64,000 nt of DNA from Candidatus Magasanikiibacteriota bacterium (GCA_903893485.1 CAITMK010000001.1:51559-115558), one strand, 5' to 3'; shown: positions 1 through 8,747, counted from the first letter of the stretch. Notes: generated from the letters alone by a model not told the origin. Translations and numbers: made by a program.

Positions 1-132
1 CATCATTTTAAGGCCGACAATTTTAAGGCCTTTGCGTTCAAAGCGGTTAATAATTTCGCCGACGAGTGCGCGCTGAATTGCGTCTGGCTTGATTAAAATC
101 AATGTTTTTTCTGACAATCCGGTGAAATTCAT
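1..132 (-). CDS. ndk: Nucleoside diphosphate kinase, 5' part only
   Basis: Only the first 44 codons lie in the window; the rest runs off its left edge. The visible peptide reads KTLILIKPDAIQ at residues 9-20, the first strand of Ndk with the KPD motif whose lysine contacts nucleotide phosphates, followed by GEIINRFERKGLKIVG, the usual first helix and second strand. Ndk moves the gamma phosphate of ATP to other NDPs through a phosphohistidine, but that histidine lies outside the window. It diverges from the lipoprotein gene to its right. No Shine-Dalgarno is visible. The family call is secure even from this fragment. Confidence 0.9.
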   Translation of the reverse strand, partial: MNFTGLSEKTLILIKPDAIQRALVGEIINRFERKGLKIVGLKMM

Positions 133-172
133 ATGAGTAAATAACAAATTATGCCCAAATCGTAACATAACT

Positions 173-201
173 TTGACGATTCGGCAAGGGCGTCTTATAC
201 T
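173..201 (+). promoter_or_regulatory. Sigma-70-like promoter for the cupredoxin-like lipoprotein
   Basis: TTGACG at 173-178, a 17-nt spacer and TATACT at 196-201. The start codon lies 23 nt after the -10 box, giving a leader of about 16 nt with no clear Shine-Dalgarno. Confidence 0.75.
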
Positions 202-224
202 ATAAGCACTAATTAATTGTACCT

Positions 225-644
225 ATGAAAAAAACACTTTCAATCTTGATCGTGGCAGCAGCCGGCTTAGCTCTTATTGGCGCGGGTTGCGAAAAAAAAG
301 CGGATGATACAAGCGCAAATACCGCGCAAAATGCCATCGAAATTAACAAAGCACCTACGCCAAATGTAGTGGCGGTAACCTATAATCCAACTGGATTGGC
401 TCAAAAAACCATTACCGTGCAAGCTGGCGACTACGTTGAATTTCGCAACAGCGACTTAGTACCACACTGGCCAGCGAGCGCGCCACACCCAACGCACACC
501 GATTACCCAGAACTTAACCCGGGCTCAGCAATTCCAGCGGGCGAACTCTGGCGTTTCACTGCCACCAAGAAAGGTATGTGGAAATTCCACGACGAATCAA
601 ATCCAACCGACGTTCGTTTCCAAGGCGTTTTGATCGTTCAGTAA
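225..644 (+). CDS. Cupredoxin-fold lipoprotein with degenerate copper site
   Basis: A 139-residue exported lipoprotein. The N-terminus MKKTLSILIVAAAGLALIGAGC is a lipoprotein signal with Cys22 as the lipidated residue, followed by a short linker. Residues 45-139 look like a single cupredoxin domain: KTITVQAGDYVEFRNSD, then VPHWPAS, then a His-rich loop, and near the end MWKFHDESNP and GVLIV. In a type 1 copper protein the last block would carry Cys, His and Met ligands. Here Asp and Asn stand where Cys and His are expected, so blue-copper electron transfer is doubtful. Its stop codon directly abuts the stop codon of uvrD on the other strand. Confidence 0.75.
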   Translation: MKKTLSILIVAAAGLALIGAGCEKKADDTSANTAQNAIEINKAPTPNVVAVTYNPTGLAQKTITVQAGDYVEFRNSDLVPHWPASAPHPTHTDYPELNPGSAIPAGELWRFTATKKGMWKFHDESNPTDVRFQGVLIVQ

Positions 645-2636
645 TTACAGTTCATCGATTGAGCGAAGGAAACTTTTTCCACGCCAATTCACGGATTGTT
701 CATCTGGCTCGTAGGTTACCTCGGCGACCTGCGAGCTTTTGTGTTCTGAATCAAACAGCGCTTCGCTCAGCTCTTCCAAAAATGGCGACGGCGACATAAG
801 ATATTCATTGTTTTTGCCACCAAGCGATGCGTAGGTCAAAAACAAATTGCGGCGCGCGCGAGTCACCGCAACATAAAACAAGCGGCGTTCTTCTTCCATA
901 CCACCTTCTTCCAACGATGCACGCTCACTTGGAAACGCATTCGCAACCAAACTTACAATAAACACCGTATCCCATTCCAAACCTTTTGATTGATGAATCG
1001 TTGAGAGAATAACTTTTTCAGCAACATCAGTATTTTTGCCTTTGAACTGTTCTTGCAGCGCGGTCTCTGCTAAAAAAGTTTTCAGATCCGTTGAGCGATC
1101 CGTAAAATTTGCAAGCTGATCGATGTCAGCAATGCGATCATCGCCATTGGTAAATTCTTTATGCGCATAAAAATCATATGCACTTTTAATCACGCGGATT
1201 TTGTCGCCAACCGTGCCGTGCGAATGCGCAATATTTTCAAAGGTACGCACCACCACATCCCAACCACGCGCCGCACGTTTTTCAATTTCAACGGGCGAGC
1301 CCATAAAAAGTTCCGATGTTTGTGCGCGCAGTTTTACTTGATCATAAATTTTACGCGCCGATTCCAAACCAATTCCCTCTTGCTGCACGAGCATACGATG
1401 CCACGCGATAGAATCCTTGGGCGACGCAAACGCACGCAAATATGCCAAAACATCTTTGATATGCGCGCGTTCAAAAAAACGTTGGCCACCACGATATTCG
1501 TATGGCACCCCACGCTCAGTTAATTCAAATTCCAAAAGTTGTGAATGAAACGATGATCGAAACAAAATCGCAATTTCAGAAAGTGGGCGGCCTTCTTTTC
1601 GATACTTTTGGATAATATCAACGATGTGTTCTGCCTCATGCGCAGTAGTGTCGGAGCGAATAATCGTCGGCTTGGTGTGATTGCCAAGCGCACTGCGCAA
1701 CTCTTTTTGAAACTGATTTTTATTTTGTTTAATTACTTCGTTTGCTAATTCCAAAATTTGTGGCGACGAACGATAGTTCGTAAGCAAATGAAAAATACGC
1801 GCGCCAGGATATTGTTTTGCAAAATCCAAAATATTTGCAATGTCCGCCGCGCGAAAAGAATAAATCGATTGCGCATCATCACCCACGGCCAAAATATTTC
1901 CATTCACACTACACATGTGTTGCACAATGCGTGCCTGCACGCGATTCGTATCTTGATATTCATCAACCAGCACATATCGAAACTGCGAAGAAAGTTTCAC
2001 GCGAATTTCTGGAAATTCCGTGAGCAATTTAAGCCATAAAACTAACAAATCGTCGAAGTCAGCAAAATTACTTTCGCGCTTGCGCTTTTCATACATGGCA
2101 AACCAATGCACCATGTCGGTTGCGGCACCAAAAAATCGCGGCGCTTTAATGTCGACCGCTTCTTCCAAATTAATCATGGCGTTGCGCGAATACGAATACG
2201 TTTCCATCATCACGTTTACCGATGGAATTTTTTTTGATTTTGTATCAACGCCTTCATCTTTTAAAATTTGAGAAAATAAACTACGCGAATCTTCTGAATC
2301 TAAAATAGTAATGTGCGCAGAAAAACCAAGTTCCTTTGCATATTTGTTTACCAAACGAAACCCAATATTATGAAATGTGCCACTCCACAAATTTTGGGGG
2401 GCGCTGCCCATAAGTTGCTTTACGCGATCAAGCATTTGATTCGCCGCTTTGTTGGTAAATGTTAAAAGTAAAATCGAATCCGCGGGGATTCCATGTTCGA
2501 GCAAATATGCCACACGAAATGTAATCGTACGCGTTTTGCCCGAGCCCGCGCCGGCCAAAACCAAACAAGGCCCCTCACCATCTGTCACTACCGGTAATTG
2601 TTCTTCATTCAGTTCTTTTGCAAAATCAATAGGCAT
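645..2636 (-). CDS. uvrD: UvrD/PcrA-type superfamily 1 DNA helicase
   Basis: A 3'-5' DNA helicase of the UvrD/Rep/PcrA family, acting in excision repair and replication restart. At 663 residues it is slightly short for the family but complete. Visible motifs in order: Walker A GAGSGKT (29-35), motif Ia LLTFTNKAANQM, Walker B VLVDEYQDTN near residue 225, motif III GDDAQSIYSFRAAD, motif IV TNYRSSPQIL, motif V STIHQSKGLEWD and motif VI RRLFYVAVTRAR. The start lies 1 nt after the stop codon of the C39 protease gene, so the two are probably cotranscribed. Whether it corresponds to UvrD or PcrA cannot be told from sequence alone. Confidence 0.95.
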   Translation of the reverse strand: MPIDFAKELNEEQLPVVTDGEGPCLVLAGAGSGKTRTITFRVAYLLEHGIPADSILLLTFTNKAANQMLDRVKQLMGSAPQNLWSGTFHNIGFRLVNKYAKELGFSAHITILDSEDSRSLFSQILKDEGVDTKSKKIPSVNVMMETYSYSRNAMINLEEAVDIKAPRFFGAATDMVHWFAMYEKRKRESNFADFDDLLVLWLKLLTEFPEIRVKLSSQFRYVLVDEYQDTNRVQARIVQHMCSVNGNILAVGDDAQSIYSFRAADIANILDFAKQYPGARIFHLLTNYRSSPQILELANEVIKQNKNQFQKELRSALGNHTKPTIIRSDTTAHEAEHIVDIIQKYRKEGRPLSEIAILFRSSFHSQLLEFELTERGVPYEYRGGQRFFERAHIKDVLAYLRAFASPKDSIAWHRMLVQQEGIGLESARKIYDQVKLRAQTSELFMGSPVEIEKRAARGWDVVVRTFENIAHSHGTVGDKIRVIKSAYDFYAHKEFTNGDDRIADIDQLANFTDRSTDLKTFLAETALQEQFKGKNTDVAEKVILSTIHQSKGLEWDTVFIVSLVANAFPSERASLEEGGMEEERRLFYVAVTRARRNLFLTYASLGGKNNEYLMSPSPFLEELSEALFDSEHKSSQVAEVTYEPDEQSVNWRGKSFLRSIDEL

Positions 2637-2637
2637 G

Positions 2638-3465
2638 TTATTGGATAATTAGGACTGCGGGCGATCCGGCTGAACCTGGTGTAGATGATGTCGTACGCGC
2701 CGGACCATCCCAGTCGTGAAGCGAATTCATAAAAACTTCCCGAGAATATACAAAGGATTCGCCATATTGCGTGCCCGGATCATTCACCACAATATCGCCC
2801 GATTCTGTTTCACCGCGCACCACAATCATGTGAAATGCTGGCCCGCCACTTTTGAAAAATGGATTTTTTAATGACTTACCATTCATTGGCGCGAGCACCA
2901 CGGCACCGCCACGCGCAAGTGCAACAATCTGATCCGCGGTTGGATTTTTTTGAATGCGCACATTCGTAAAATTCAAATACTCTTTTGCAATTCTGGAAAC
3001 TTCAGAAAGTGGTGTAGATTCGAAATGGCCAAAAGTTTGCTTTTCCCAATCGTGCATTGCAGCCAGTGCAGCTTCTTGATCGCCAACTGAAAAAGTTTTA
3101 TTTTGTAAAAACGATTGCGCCATGAGCAGCGATGCTTCCTCGCAATAATCCTCGTGCAAAATATCCCAATTTTTGAGTGGCGCTTGAGAGATAAATGGAA
3201 TTTGCAAAGAAAACGCCGTGTCCTGAATTCCGGGTGCTGGCGTCGAGGTTGCTGTTGAAGTTGCAATTACTGAATTGTCAGGAGTGGTTGTTGCAAAAAA
3301 TACCGGTGGCAAAAGTGTACTTGCGTGATCGCGTGCGTCGAGCGCCGCAGTGGTGGCAACATGATCTGCCAAACGAGATTCGTAAATATGAAAAATATAG
3401 CCGCCAGAAAAGGCAGCCATACAAAACAAAATTCCCGCCAAAATCCATCCCCAATCGCGCTTCAT
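2638..3465 (-). CDS. Membrane-anchored C39-like cysteine peptidase
   Basis: A 275-residue protein with one N-terminal membrane segment (about 7-26), a Thr/Ser/Pro-rich linker (50-80) and a papain-like C39_2 domain. The likely catalytic triad is visible: Cys108 in DYCEEASLL, His212 in AFHMIVVRG and Asp229 in VVNDPGT. Such domains cleave peptides outside the cell, but the substrate is unknown. There is no ABC transporter nearby, so it is not a bacteriocin-export peptidase. It is the first gene of a two-gene unit with uvrD and shares a compact divergent promoter region with tgt. Confidence 0.85.
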   Translation of the reverse strand: MKRDWGWILAGILFCMAAFSGGYIFHIYESRLADHVATTAALDARDHASTLLPPVFFATTTPDNSVIATSTATSTPAPGIQDTAFSLQIPFISQAPLKNWDILHEDYCEEASLLMAQSFLQNKTFSVGDQEAALAAMHDWEKQTFGHFESTPLSEVSRIAKEYLNFTNVRIQKNPTADQIVALARGGAVVLAPMNGKSLKNPFFKSGGPAFHMIVVRGETESGDIVVNDPGTQYGESFVYSREVFMNSLHDWDGPARTTSSTPGSAGSPAVLIIQ

Positions 3466-3474
3466 AATATGCTC

Positions 3475-3503
3475 ACTATACGCGCGTCACACCACCCCGT
3501 CAA
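3475..3503 (-). promoter_or_regulatory. Promoter of the C39 peptidase-uvrD unit
   Basis: On the minus strand TTGACG (3498-3503), a 17-nt spacer and TATAGT (3475-3480). Nine nt separate the -10 from the ATG, so the mRNA should be nearly leaderless. Its -35 lies 2 nt from the -35 of the divergent tgt promoter. Confidence 0.8.
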
Positions 3504-3505
3504 TG

Positions 3506-3534
3506 TTGACAATATGTGGAAAAACGCGCACAAT
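3506..3534 (+). promoter_or_regulatory. Promoter of tgt, fixing its start
   Basis: TTGACA (3506-3511), a 17-nt spacer and CACAAT (3529-3534), followed after 9 nt by ATG 3544. Transcription should begin 2-3 nt before that ATG, which rules out the in-frame starts further upstream. Confidence 0.75.
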
Positions 3535-3543
3535 AAGCCCAAT

Positions 3544-4686
3544 ATGTTTTTCCAAGAAACTGCTCGCGATGGTCGCGCTCGCACCGGCATTATTCACACC
3601 GACCACGGTGATATTTTGACGCCAACGTTTATGCCGGTTGGCACACAAGCAACGGTTAAAACTTTGGATTCGCGCGATGTTGCAGAAACTGGCGCGTCAG
3701 TAATTTTGGCCAACACCTACCATTTGCATTTACGCCCTGGCGAAGATTTGGTTGCAGCAATGGGCGGCGTACAAAAGTTCATGAATTATCCGGGCCCAAT
3801 GCTTACAGATTCTGGCGGCTTCCAAGTTTTTTCTTTGGGCGCACAGCGCGAGGAAAAAGAAGGCGCGGACGCAGGCAATGTGAAAATTGATTTCGATGGC
3901 GTTTCATTCCGATCGCATTTGGACGGCTCAACACATCGCTTCACCCCAGAAATTGCAATCGATATTCAGAAAAAAATCGGCGCCGATATTATTATGGCGT
4001 TTGATATTTGCACGCCCGATAGCGCAACATTTGAACAAGCGCGCCAAGCAATGCAAACCACGCACGTGTGGGCAGCACGATGCATTGAGGCAATGAAACA
4101 GCCGGGCCCACACGCATGGAACCAATTTTTATTTGGTATTATCCAAGGCGCAAATCACAAGGAGCTCCGCCAAGAATCCGCGCGCGCAATTACCGCAATG
4201 CCATTCGACGGAATTGCAATTGGCGGCGAATCAATTGGGTACAACATGGAGATGACCGCGACTACGCTGGATTGGCTGCAAGATTTATTGCCCGCCGACA
4301 AACCACGCTACACCATGGGCGTTGGATATTCCCCACGCGATATTTTTACCGTTGTCGAGCGCGGCATCGACATGTTCGACTGCGTTGCCCCTACCCGCGT
4401 TGCACGCAATGGTACGCTATATACGCGCGCCACAGAAAATTTAAAATTAAATATTCGCAACGCAGAGCATGCTTTGTCACAAGAACCAATCGACGCATGG
4501 TGCGATTGTTCAACCTGCAAAAATTACACGCGCGGATATGTACATCATTTATTTAAAGCAGAAGAAATGCTTGGATACCGTTTAGCAAGCATTCACAATG
4601 TTCGGTTCATGTTAAAACTTTGCGAGGAGATTCGTGAGGCGATTGGTGCGGGGAAATTTGAAGAATACAAAAAAAGTTGGAATTAA
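3544..4686 (+). CDS. tgt: Queuine tRNA-ribosyltransferase (TGT)
   Basis: A 380-residue bacterial TGT, which exchanges guanine-34 for preQ1 in tRNAs with GUN anticodons. Visible: TDSGGFQVFSLG with Asp89 as the expected general acid/base, GIIQGA, GGESIG, GIDMFDCVAPTR with nucleophile Asp279, and the zinc ligands Cys320, Cys322, Cys325 and His351 in CDCSTCKNYT and ASIHN. The frame stays open for 73 codons upstream, but ATG 3544 gives the normal family length and sits 9 nt after a good promoter. queA, the next enzyme of the pathway, lies about 3 kb away. The 3' end overlaps the convergent large unknown gene by 4 nt. Confidence 0.96.
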   Translation: MFFQETARDGRARTGIIHTDHGDILTPTFMPVGTQATVKTLDSRDVAETGASVILANTYHLHLRPGEDLVAAMGGVQKFMNYPGPMLTDSGGFQVFSLGAQREEKEGADAGNVKIDFDGVSFRSHLDGSTHRFTPEIAIDIQKKIGADIIMAFDICTPDSATFEQARQAMQTTHVWAARCIEAMKQPGPHAWNQFLFGIIQGANHKELRQESARAITAMPFDGIAIGGESIGYNMEMTATTLDWLQDLLPADKPRYTMGVGYSPRDIFTVVERGIDMFDCVAPTRVARNGTLYTRATENLKLNIRNAEHALSQEPIDAWCDCSTCKNYTRGYVHHLFKAEEMLGYRLASIHNVRFMLKLCEEIREAIGAGKFEEYKKSWN

Positions 4687-7220
4687 GGAACGAATACGAT
4701 TCCATAAATTGCAGCATCGTCATGTGTTCGTCTTCCAGTTATTTTTACCACCCAATGAGCGGGATATCCCATACTCTTCAACACGTTCTCCGCTTGCACA
4801 GCATCTAAAAATGAATTTAGGTACATTTTTTCTCCATCAATAAAGTGATCAGGGTCTTTATCTGAAAAAAGTTCAGAAAAAAATGGCATCATTGCAGAAT
4901 TATGAAGTGCGGCCACATCAACTTCTATATTAATAAAAGCAATATTTTTATACAAACTTTTAATATACGAAACCATTGACGGCAACAAAATGGTATTGTG
5001 AACACTAATCACAGAGCCCTCCACAACCTTCTGATACTCTGCCATAGAGACGTCAGGAACCTCATCAGATGAAGCATTAATATACAAAGTACCCTTAAAC
5101 TCATCTACTTGTATATCGTGTGAACGAAGAATGTTTACTAATCGCAGTAGTGATTGAGGCCTCAGTTCCAACCGCGCATAGGAAATACTATTCTCTGAAG
5201 AGAAATCCCGAGCTGCTTCAAGCATCTTTTGAACATATACCAAATTTTGAAGTCTCACATCATCATCACCTAATGTGACAAGACTATGAAAATGCAGTTT
5301 GCCTTTATAGCCAGCGTTACGTACACGTTGTATTAGCGCACGAACAGTACTTGGAGATTCTCCCCTATTCTTTCCTTGAATCACAAGTTCAGTTACGGTC
5401 TGTGGAATCGCCATAACAAGGTTTTTAGAAATATTTTCTAAATCACCTGTATCTAGACCGATTTTTTGTAAATTTTGATTTACATGAAATACATCGATTG
5501 CACCTGCGACATTCTGTGCATCTCTTAAATAAAAACCCACTTTCTTAAGGTTTTTATACATGGCAAAATCTTTCAAAGGAATACGTGCATCATCGTACCA
5601 TGATATATATACAAGAGACTCAGGATCATATTTTTTAACACCCTCTAAAATAATTTGCGGATCAAACGGTCTACCAACTTCTTCAGTAACTATTGCCCTG
5701 GTTTCTTGATCCAAGTATATTAAATCTTTGATATGATGAAACCGCTTGAGCTTCTGTACCCACGCTGGAATATATTTTTCTGGATCTATAGATAGATACA
5801 TCTGCTCAGTCGATTCAATATCCGAAACCTCGGTGAGATTCAATAAATCATTTTCAAAACTAATTTTTGATTCTGAGTATCCGGAAACATTCAATACAAA
5901 GTCATGCTCGAGTTCTTTCGTATACGATTCTGCCTCTGACGAAGCTTCGGTGTCTATTTTTTTTCGATAAGCAGATTCTTTTATGTCTGAATTATCAACC
6001 CACGGATTAAGCGGCAAATCTCCAATTGCCCGACTTAATTTCGACGTCGTCGCACCAAACTTTGAGGGCTGGTTCACGTGCTTTTTAAACACCTCAAGTG
6101 CTTCGACCTGCTTAAGATCTTTTCCACCCAAAAACGGATCAACCCAAGCCTCCATTGAGGTAAGAAGTGGAACATGTGCTAGTAGTTTTTTTGGGATTTC
6201 ATGAAGTATGCCAGTGCTAATGTCATAAACTTTGCCATTAGGCGCTTCATATGCGAGTGATTCGTGTTCATGCCAAAACGCAACTTTGATATGTGCAAGA
6301 AGCTCAGGTCGAAGCGCTTCGATCAAACGATAATTTGATCGTGCTCGCGCTTCACAATTGCCGATCATGTTTTCATCTGCGAAAAGCTCAAGTGATGAAG
6401 CGCGTAAATTACGACTATCGAGAGAATCCTTAGGAGATACCGGATACTCAGATATATCACGAAGCAAATCAAAGTCCGTTTTACCCAAAGATTTTGATCG
6501 AATAGCGTCGAGCACTTGTGCAAATTTCTGCTTCCCCGCATTTTTATCTGCCTCAGAAACACCTTCAAGGGCCGGTTCCACATCATCAAAGTATGCAGAA
6601 AAATTTACTACACCCTTTTCTTTCAACGTTCGATATTTTTCTCGGAGCATAGTCAATTGCCGCCCAGCCTCATCTTTACCACCCTCTTCGATTGCTGGCA
6701 GCTCCACAGGAATAACTTCAACATGTGGCGTCGGCGGCGGAGAGGGCAATTCATCTGCAGGCTCTTGCGCAAATGAATGCAGCAATGTACCTACCGCTAT
6801 CGTCGCCCCAAGCGGCTTCAACAAACTGTTTTTTACCGCTTCAAACCGGTCAGAAAACAACGACCGTGCTGGCGGTGGGGCCAAATCCATAATTTCACGA
6901 TATAACTTTTTGATTGGCTCTGCTCGCACCGCATTATCTTTATACTCATAACGAAGCTCCTGCAAATACCAAGCGATCCTCTGCTTGAATTCGGCAAGCT
7001 GCTTGCGCTGCGCTGCGGTAAACCCCTGCTCGTCTAAATCATGAACCGCCTCCCGAAGTAAATTTATGCGATCATCAAAATCTTCTGTTGGAGTAGCTGC
7101 ATGCAAATTCAAAATCTCCGCCTCAATCTGATGCAGCGCTTGGCTTGGATCGTGGAGCAAAAAACGATCACGAGCAATCTCTCTTAAAAAATCATTTTCT
7201 TGAAAACCTGGCTGATTCAT
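4683..7220 (-). CDS. Large uncharacterised protein (845 aa)
   Basis: No family recognised. The N-terminal 130 residues are charged and helical. A hydrophobic stretch at about 140-155 (LLKPLGATIAVGTLLHSFA) may be a membrane or signal segment, followed by a Pro/Glu-rich linker. Around residue 300, IGNCEARARSNYRLIEAL followed by FWHEHESLAYEAPNGKVYDIS resembles a transglutaminase-like Cys-His-Asp arrangement, though this is only a visual impression. The C-terminal 350 residues contain regularly spaced Leu/Ile strands (such as LKKVGFYLRDAQNV and LQKIGLDTGDLENIS) that look LRR-like. The start was chosen at MNQPGF because TATACT lies 6 nt upstream. Codon use is AT-rich and differs from the cassette genes. 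Confidence 0.65.
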   Translation of the reverse strand: MNQPGFQENDFLREIARDRFLLHDPSQALHQIEAEILNLHAATPTEDFDDRINLLREAVHDLDEQGFTAAQRKQLAEFKQRIAWYLQELRYEYKDNAVRAEPIKKLYREIMDLAPPPARSLFSDRFEAVKNSLLKPLGATIAVGTLLHSFAQEPADELPSPPPTPHVEVIPVELPAIEEGGKDEAGRQLTMLREKYRTLKEKGVVNFSAYFDDVEPALEGVSEADKNAGKQKFAQVLDAIRSKSLGKTDFDLLRDISEYPVSPKDSLDSRNLRASSLELFADENMIGNCEARARSNYRLIEALRPELLAHIKVAFWHEHESLAYEAPNGKVYDISTGILHEIPKKLLAHVPLLTSMEAWVDPFLGGKDLKQVEALEVFKKHVNQPSKFGATTSKLSRAIGDLPLNPWVDNSDIKESAYRKKIDTEASSEAESYTKELEHDFVLNVSGYSESKISFENDLLNLTEVSDIESTEQMYLSIDPEKYIPAWVQKLKRFHHIKDLIYLDQETRAIVTEEVGRPFDPQIILEGVKKYDPESLVYISWYDDARIPLKDFAMYKNLKKVGFYLRDAQNVAGAIDVFHVNQNLQKIGLDTGDLENISKNLVMAIPQTVTELVIQGKNRGESPSTVRALIQRVRNAGYKGKLHFHSLVTLGDDDVRLQNLVYVQKMLEAARDFSSENSISYARLELRPQSLLRLVNILRSHDIQVDEFKGTLYINASSDEVPDVSMAEYQKVVEGSVISVHNTILLPSMVSYIKSLYKNIAFINIEVDVAALHNSAMMPFFSELFSDKDPDHFIDGEKMYLNSFLDAVQAENVLKSMGYPAHWVVKITGRRTHDDAAIYGIVFVP

Positions 7221-7226
7221 AACAAC

Positions 7227-7235
7227 AGTATACCA
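7227..7235 (-). promoter_or_regulatory. Extended -10 leaderless promoter for the 845-aa protein
   Basis: The minus strand reads TTTGGTATACTG: TATACT with an upstream TG, and 6 nt to the ATG. No -35 box is apparent. The same 12-mer with identical spacing precedes the PAP2 gene. Confidence 0.7.
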
Positions 7236-7261
7236 AACAAATCGCCAAGCGAGTGAGAGTC

Positions 7262-7290
7262 TTGACAAAATATGCATTATGGTGTAGTCT
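7262..7290 (+). promoter_or_regulatory. Promoter of single-gene cassette 1
   Basis: TTGACA (7262-7267), a 17-nt spacer and TAGTCT (7285-7290), followed by a short leader with GGAGG 6 nt before the ATG. Confidence 0.7.
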
Positions 7291-7316
7291 CCTCCTTCCA
7301 ACACTGGAGGCCCACC

Positions 7317-7679
7317 ATGGGAAGGTTACACACACTCAGAGAAGCGCACGAAGCGGCGAAGAAACGTCTCGACGAAGTCTATGCCGAGGACGCGGCTGCG
7401 GCCGTCGAAATCCTGAAGGCAAAGGTTCCGGAGAGCTTGAGTCAGTGGAAAGAAAAGACAAAGCTCTTTCATTATCTGACGACAATCGGTGGCTTTACCG
7501 CCGAATACGAAACAGGTACCGCGGAAGACAGGTCGTTCCTCAAAGAACTGGGGTTCACAAACCTTCGCACCTTCACGAAGGCCCTGCAGACACTGAAGAA
7601 GGCCTGGGCCGGGGAGGTGGGTATCTGGATCACCCACCAATCCGGACGCCACATCACAGTCACGTTCTCCGCGATCTGA
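7317..7679 (+). CDS. Uncharacterised short protein, cassette 1 (120 aa)
   Basis: No family recognised. The protein is soluble and mostly helical, charged at the N-terminus (REAHEAAKKRLDEVYAED), with no signal peptide or membrane segment and no cysteine. The start is set by a strong Shine-Dalgarno, GGAGG, 6 nt before ATG. It has its own TTGACA promoter and its own hairpin terminator and stands alone between two minus-strand genes. Its codons are richer in G and C (many GAC, CTG, AAG) than those of the flanking genes. This makes it one of fourteen such units in the window. Confidence 0.75.
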   Translation: MGRLHTLREAHEAAKKRLDEVYAEDAAAAVEILKAKVPESLSQWKEKTKLFHYLTTIGGFTAEYETGTAEDRSFLKELGFTNLRTFTKALQTLKKAWAGEVGIWITHQSGRHITVTFSAI

Positions 7680-7684
7680 TCGCA

Positions 7685-7724
7685 CGCCATGTCCCCAACC
7701 CGGACCTCTGGCGGTTTTTTATTT
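7685..7724 (+). terminator. Rho-independent terminator of cassette 1
   Basis: A two-part hairpin: CGCCA pairs with TGGCG, and inside it GTCC pairs with GGAC around a 7-nt loop. TTTTTT follows. The T-tract overlaps the 3' end of the convergent queA gene. Confidence 0.75.
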
Positions 7725-8747
7725 TATGAACATTCCATCTCCAAAACTGAAAAACCGATATTCGCGATTAATCGCGTCGGCATAAATTTTCTTTAAATGT
7801 TCCAACCCGCCTTCCCCTAAAAATGCACTGACGAGTAAAAGTAATGTCGATTTCGGCAAATGAAAATTCGTCACAAGTCCATCGATGATTTTAAATGTGT
7901 AGCCAGGGTTGATAAAAATATTTATGTCACCTTCGAATGATTCGCCTGCCAAAATTTTTTCAGCGGCACCTTCAAGCGCACGCGTCGTAGTGGTGCCAAC
8001 AGCAATCACACGCCGACCCACTTTTTTCGCCTCCGCAATCGCTCCTGCAGTTTCACGATCGACACTTACCCACTCACTGTGCATTGGATGCGCTTCAACT
8101 TCTTCAGTTTTCACAGGCTGAAACGTACCAATCCCCACGTGCAGTGTAACTTCCAAAAATGTCACGCCCGATGCCTGAATCTTTGCACGTAAGTCCTCTG
8201 TGAAGTGAAATCCTGCGGTTGGAGCCGCGACAGATCCAGTATGACGCGCATACACGGTTTGATACTCACCAAGCGTTGTAGGGCCATTTTTCACGTAGGG
8301 CGGGAGCGGAATCTCGCCGTGTTCATTTGCGAAATCGATAACCTCGGCAGCTGACATTTTTTCACCGCCTCGTGAAAATTTCATTTCGAATTCACCATCT
8401 TCGTGGCGCACGGTAACCTCACCAATAACAGTACCGGGTAATTCAACCCGCATTCCAGGCTGCAACTTTTTTCCAGGCTTTCCAAGGCAGAGCCATGCCT
8501 CACTCGATGGACGAAGCAATAAAATTTCAACCGTACCAACACGAAGTCGTGCGCGAAACACTTTTGTGTTATTAAAAACCAATACATCATCTGGGCGTAA
8601 ATATTTTACAATATCAAAAAATTGTTCGTGGCGTGTTTCCCCGCTTGTGCGATCCACAACCAACAACTTCGAATGATCACGCGGCTCTACAGATTTCTGC
8701 GCGATACGTTCGGTGGGTAAAAAATAATCAAGTTCAGAGGTTTTCAT
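7719..8747 (-). CDS. queA: tRNA preQ1(34) S-adenosylmethionine ribosyltransferase-isomerase
   Basis: A full-length (342 aa) QueA, which transfers the ribosyl part of S-adenosylmethionine to preQ1 in tRNA to make epoxyqueuosine. Conserved blocks: LPTERIAQKSVEPRDHSKLL at the N-terminus, GEIPLPPYV, YARHTGSVAAPTAGFHFT, HVGIGTFQPV, AVGTTTTRALE, FINPGYTFKIIDGLVTNFHL and the C-terminal RFFSFGDGM. Its start codon overlaps the mltG stop by 4 nt, so it is the last gene of a PAP2-manC-mltG-queA operon. With tgt it gives two consecutive queuosine steps. No preQ1 biosynthesis gene or queG is present in the window. Confidence 0.97.
   Translation of the reverse strand: MKTSELDYFLPTERIAQKSVEPRDHSKLLVVDRTSGETRHEQFFDIVKYLRPDDVLVFNNTKVFRARLRVGTVEILLLRPSSEAWLCLGKPGKKLQPGMRVELPGTVIGEVTVRHEDGEFEMKFSRGGEKMSAAEVIDFANEHGEIPLPPYVKNGPTTLGEYQTVYARHTGSVAAPTAGFHFTEDLRAKIQASGVTFLEVTLHVGIGTFQPVKTEEVEAHPMHSEWVSVDRETAGAIAEAKKVGRRVIAVGTTTTRALEGAAEKILAGESFEGDINIFINPGYTFKIIDGLVTNFHLPKSTLLLLVSAFLGEGGLEHLKKIYADAINREYRFFSFGDGMFIK

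Noticed and set aside
6358..6951. 197-codon open frame on the plus strand
   Set aside because: It is antisense to the 845-aa protein, has a Ser-rich composition typical of a mirrored frame, and has no promoter or ribosome site.
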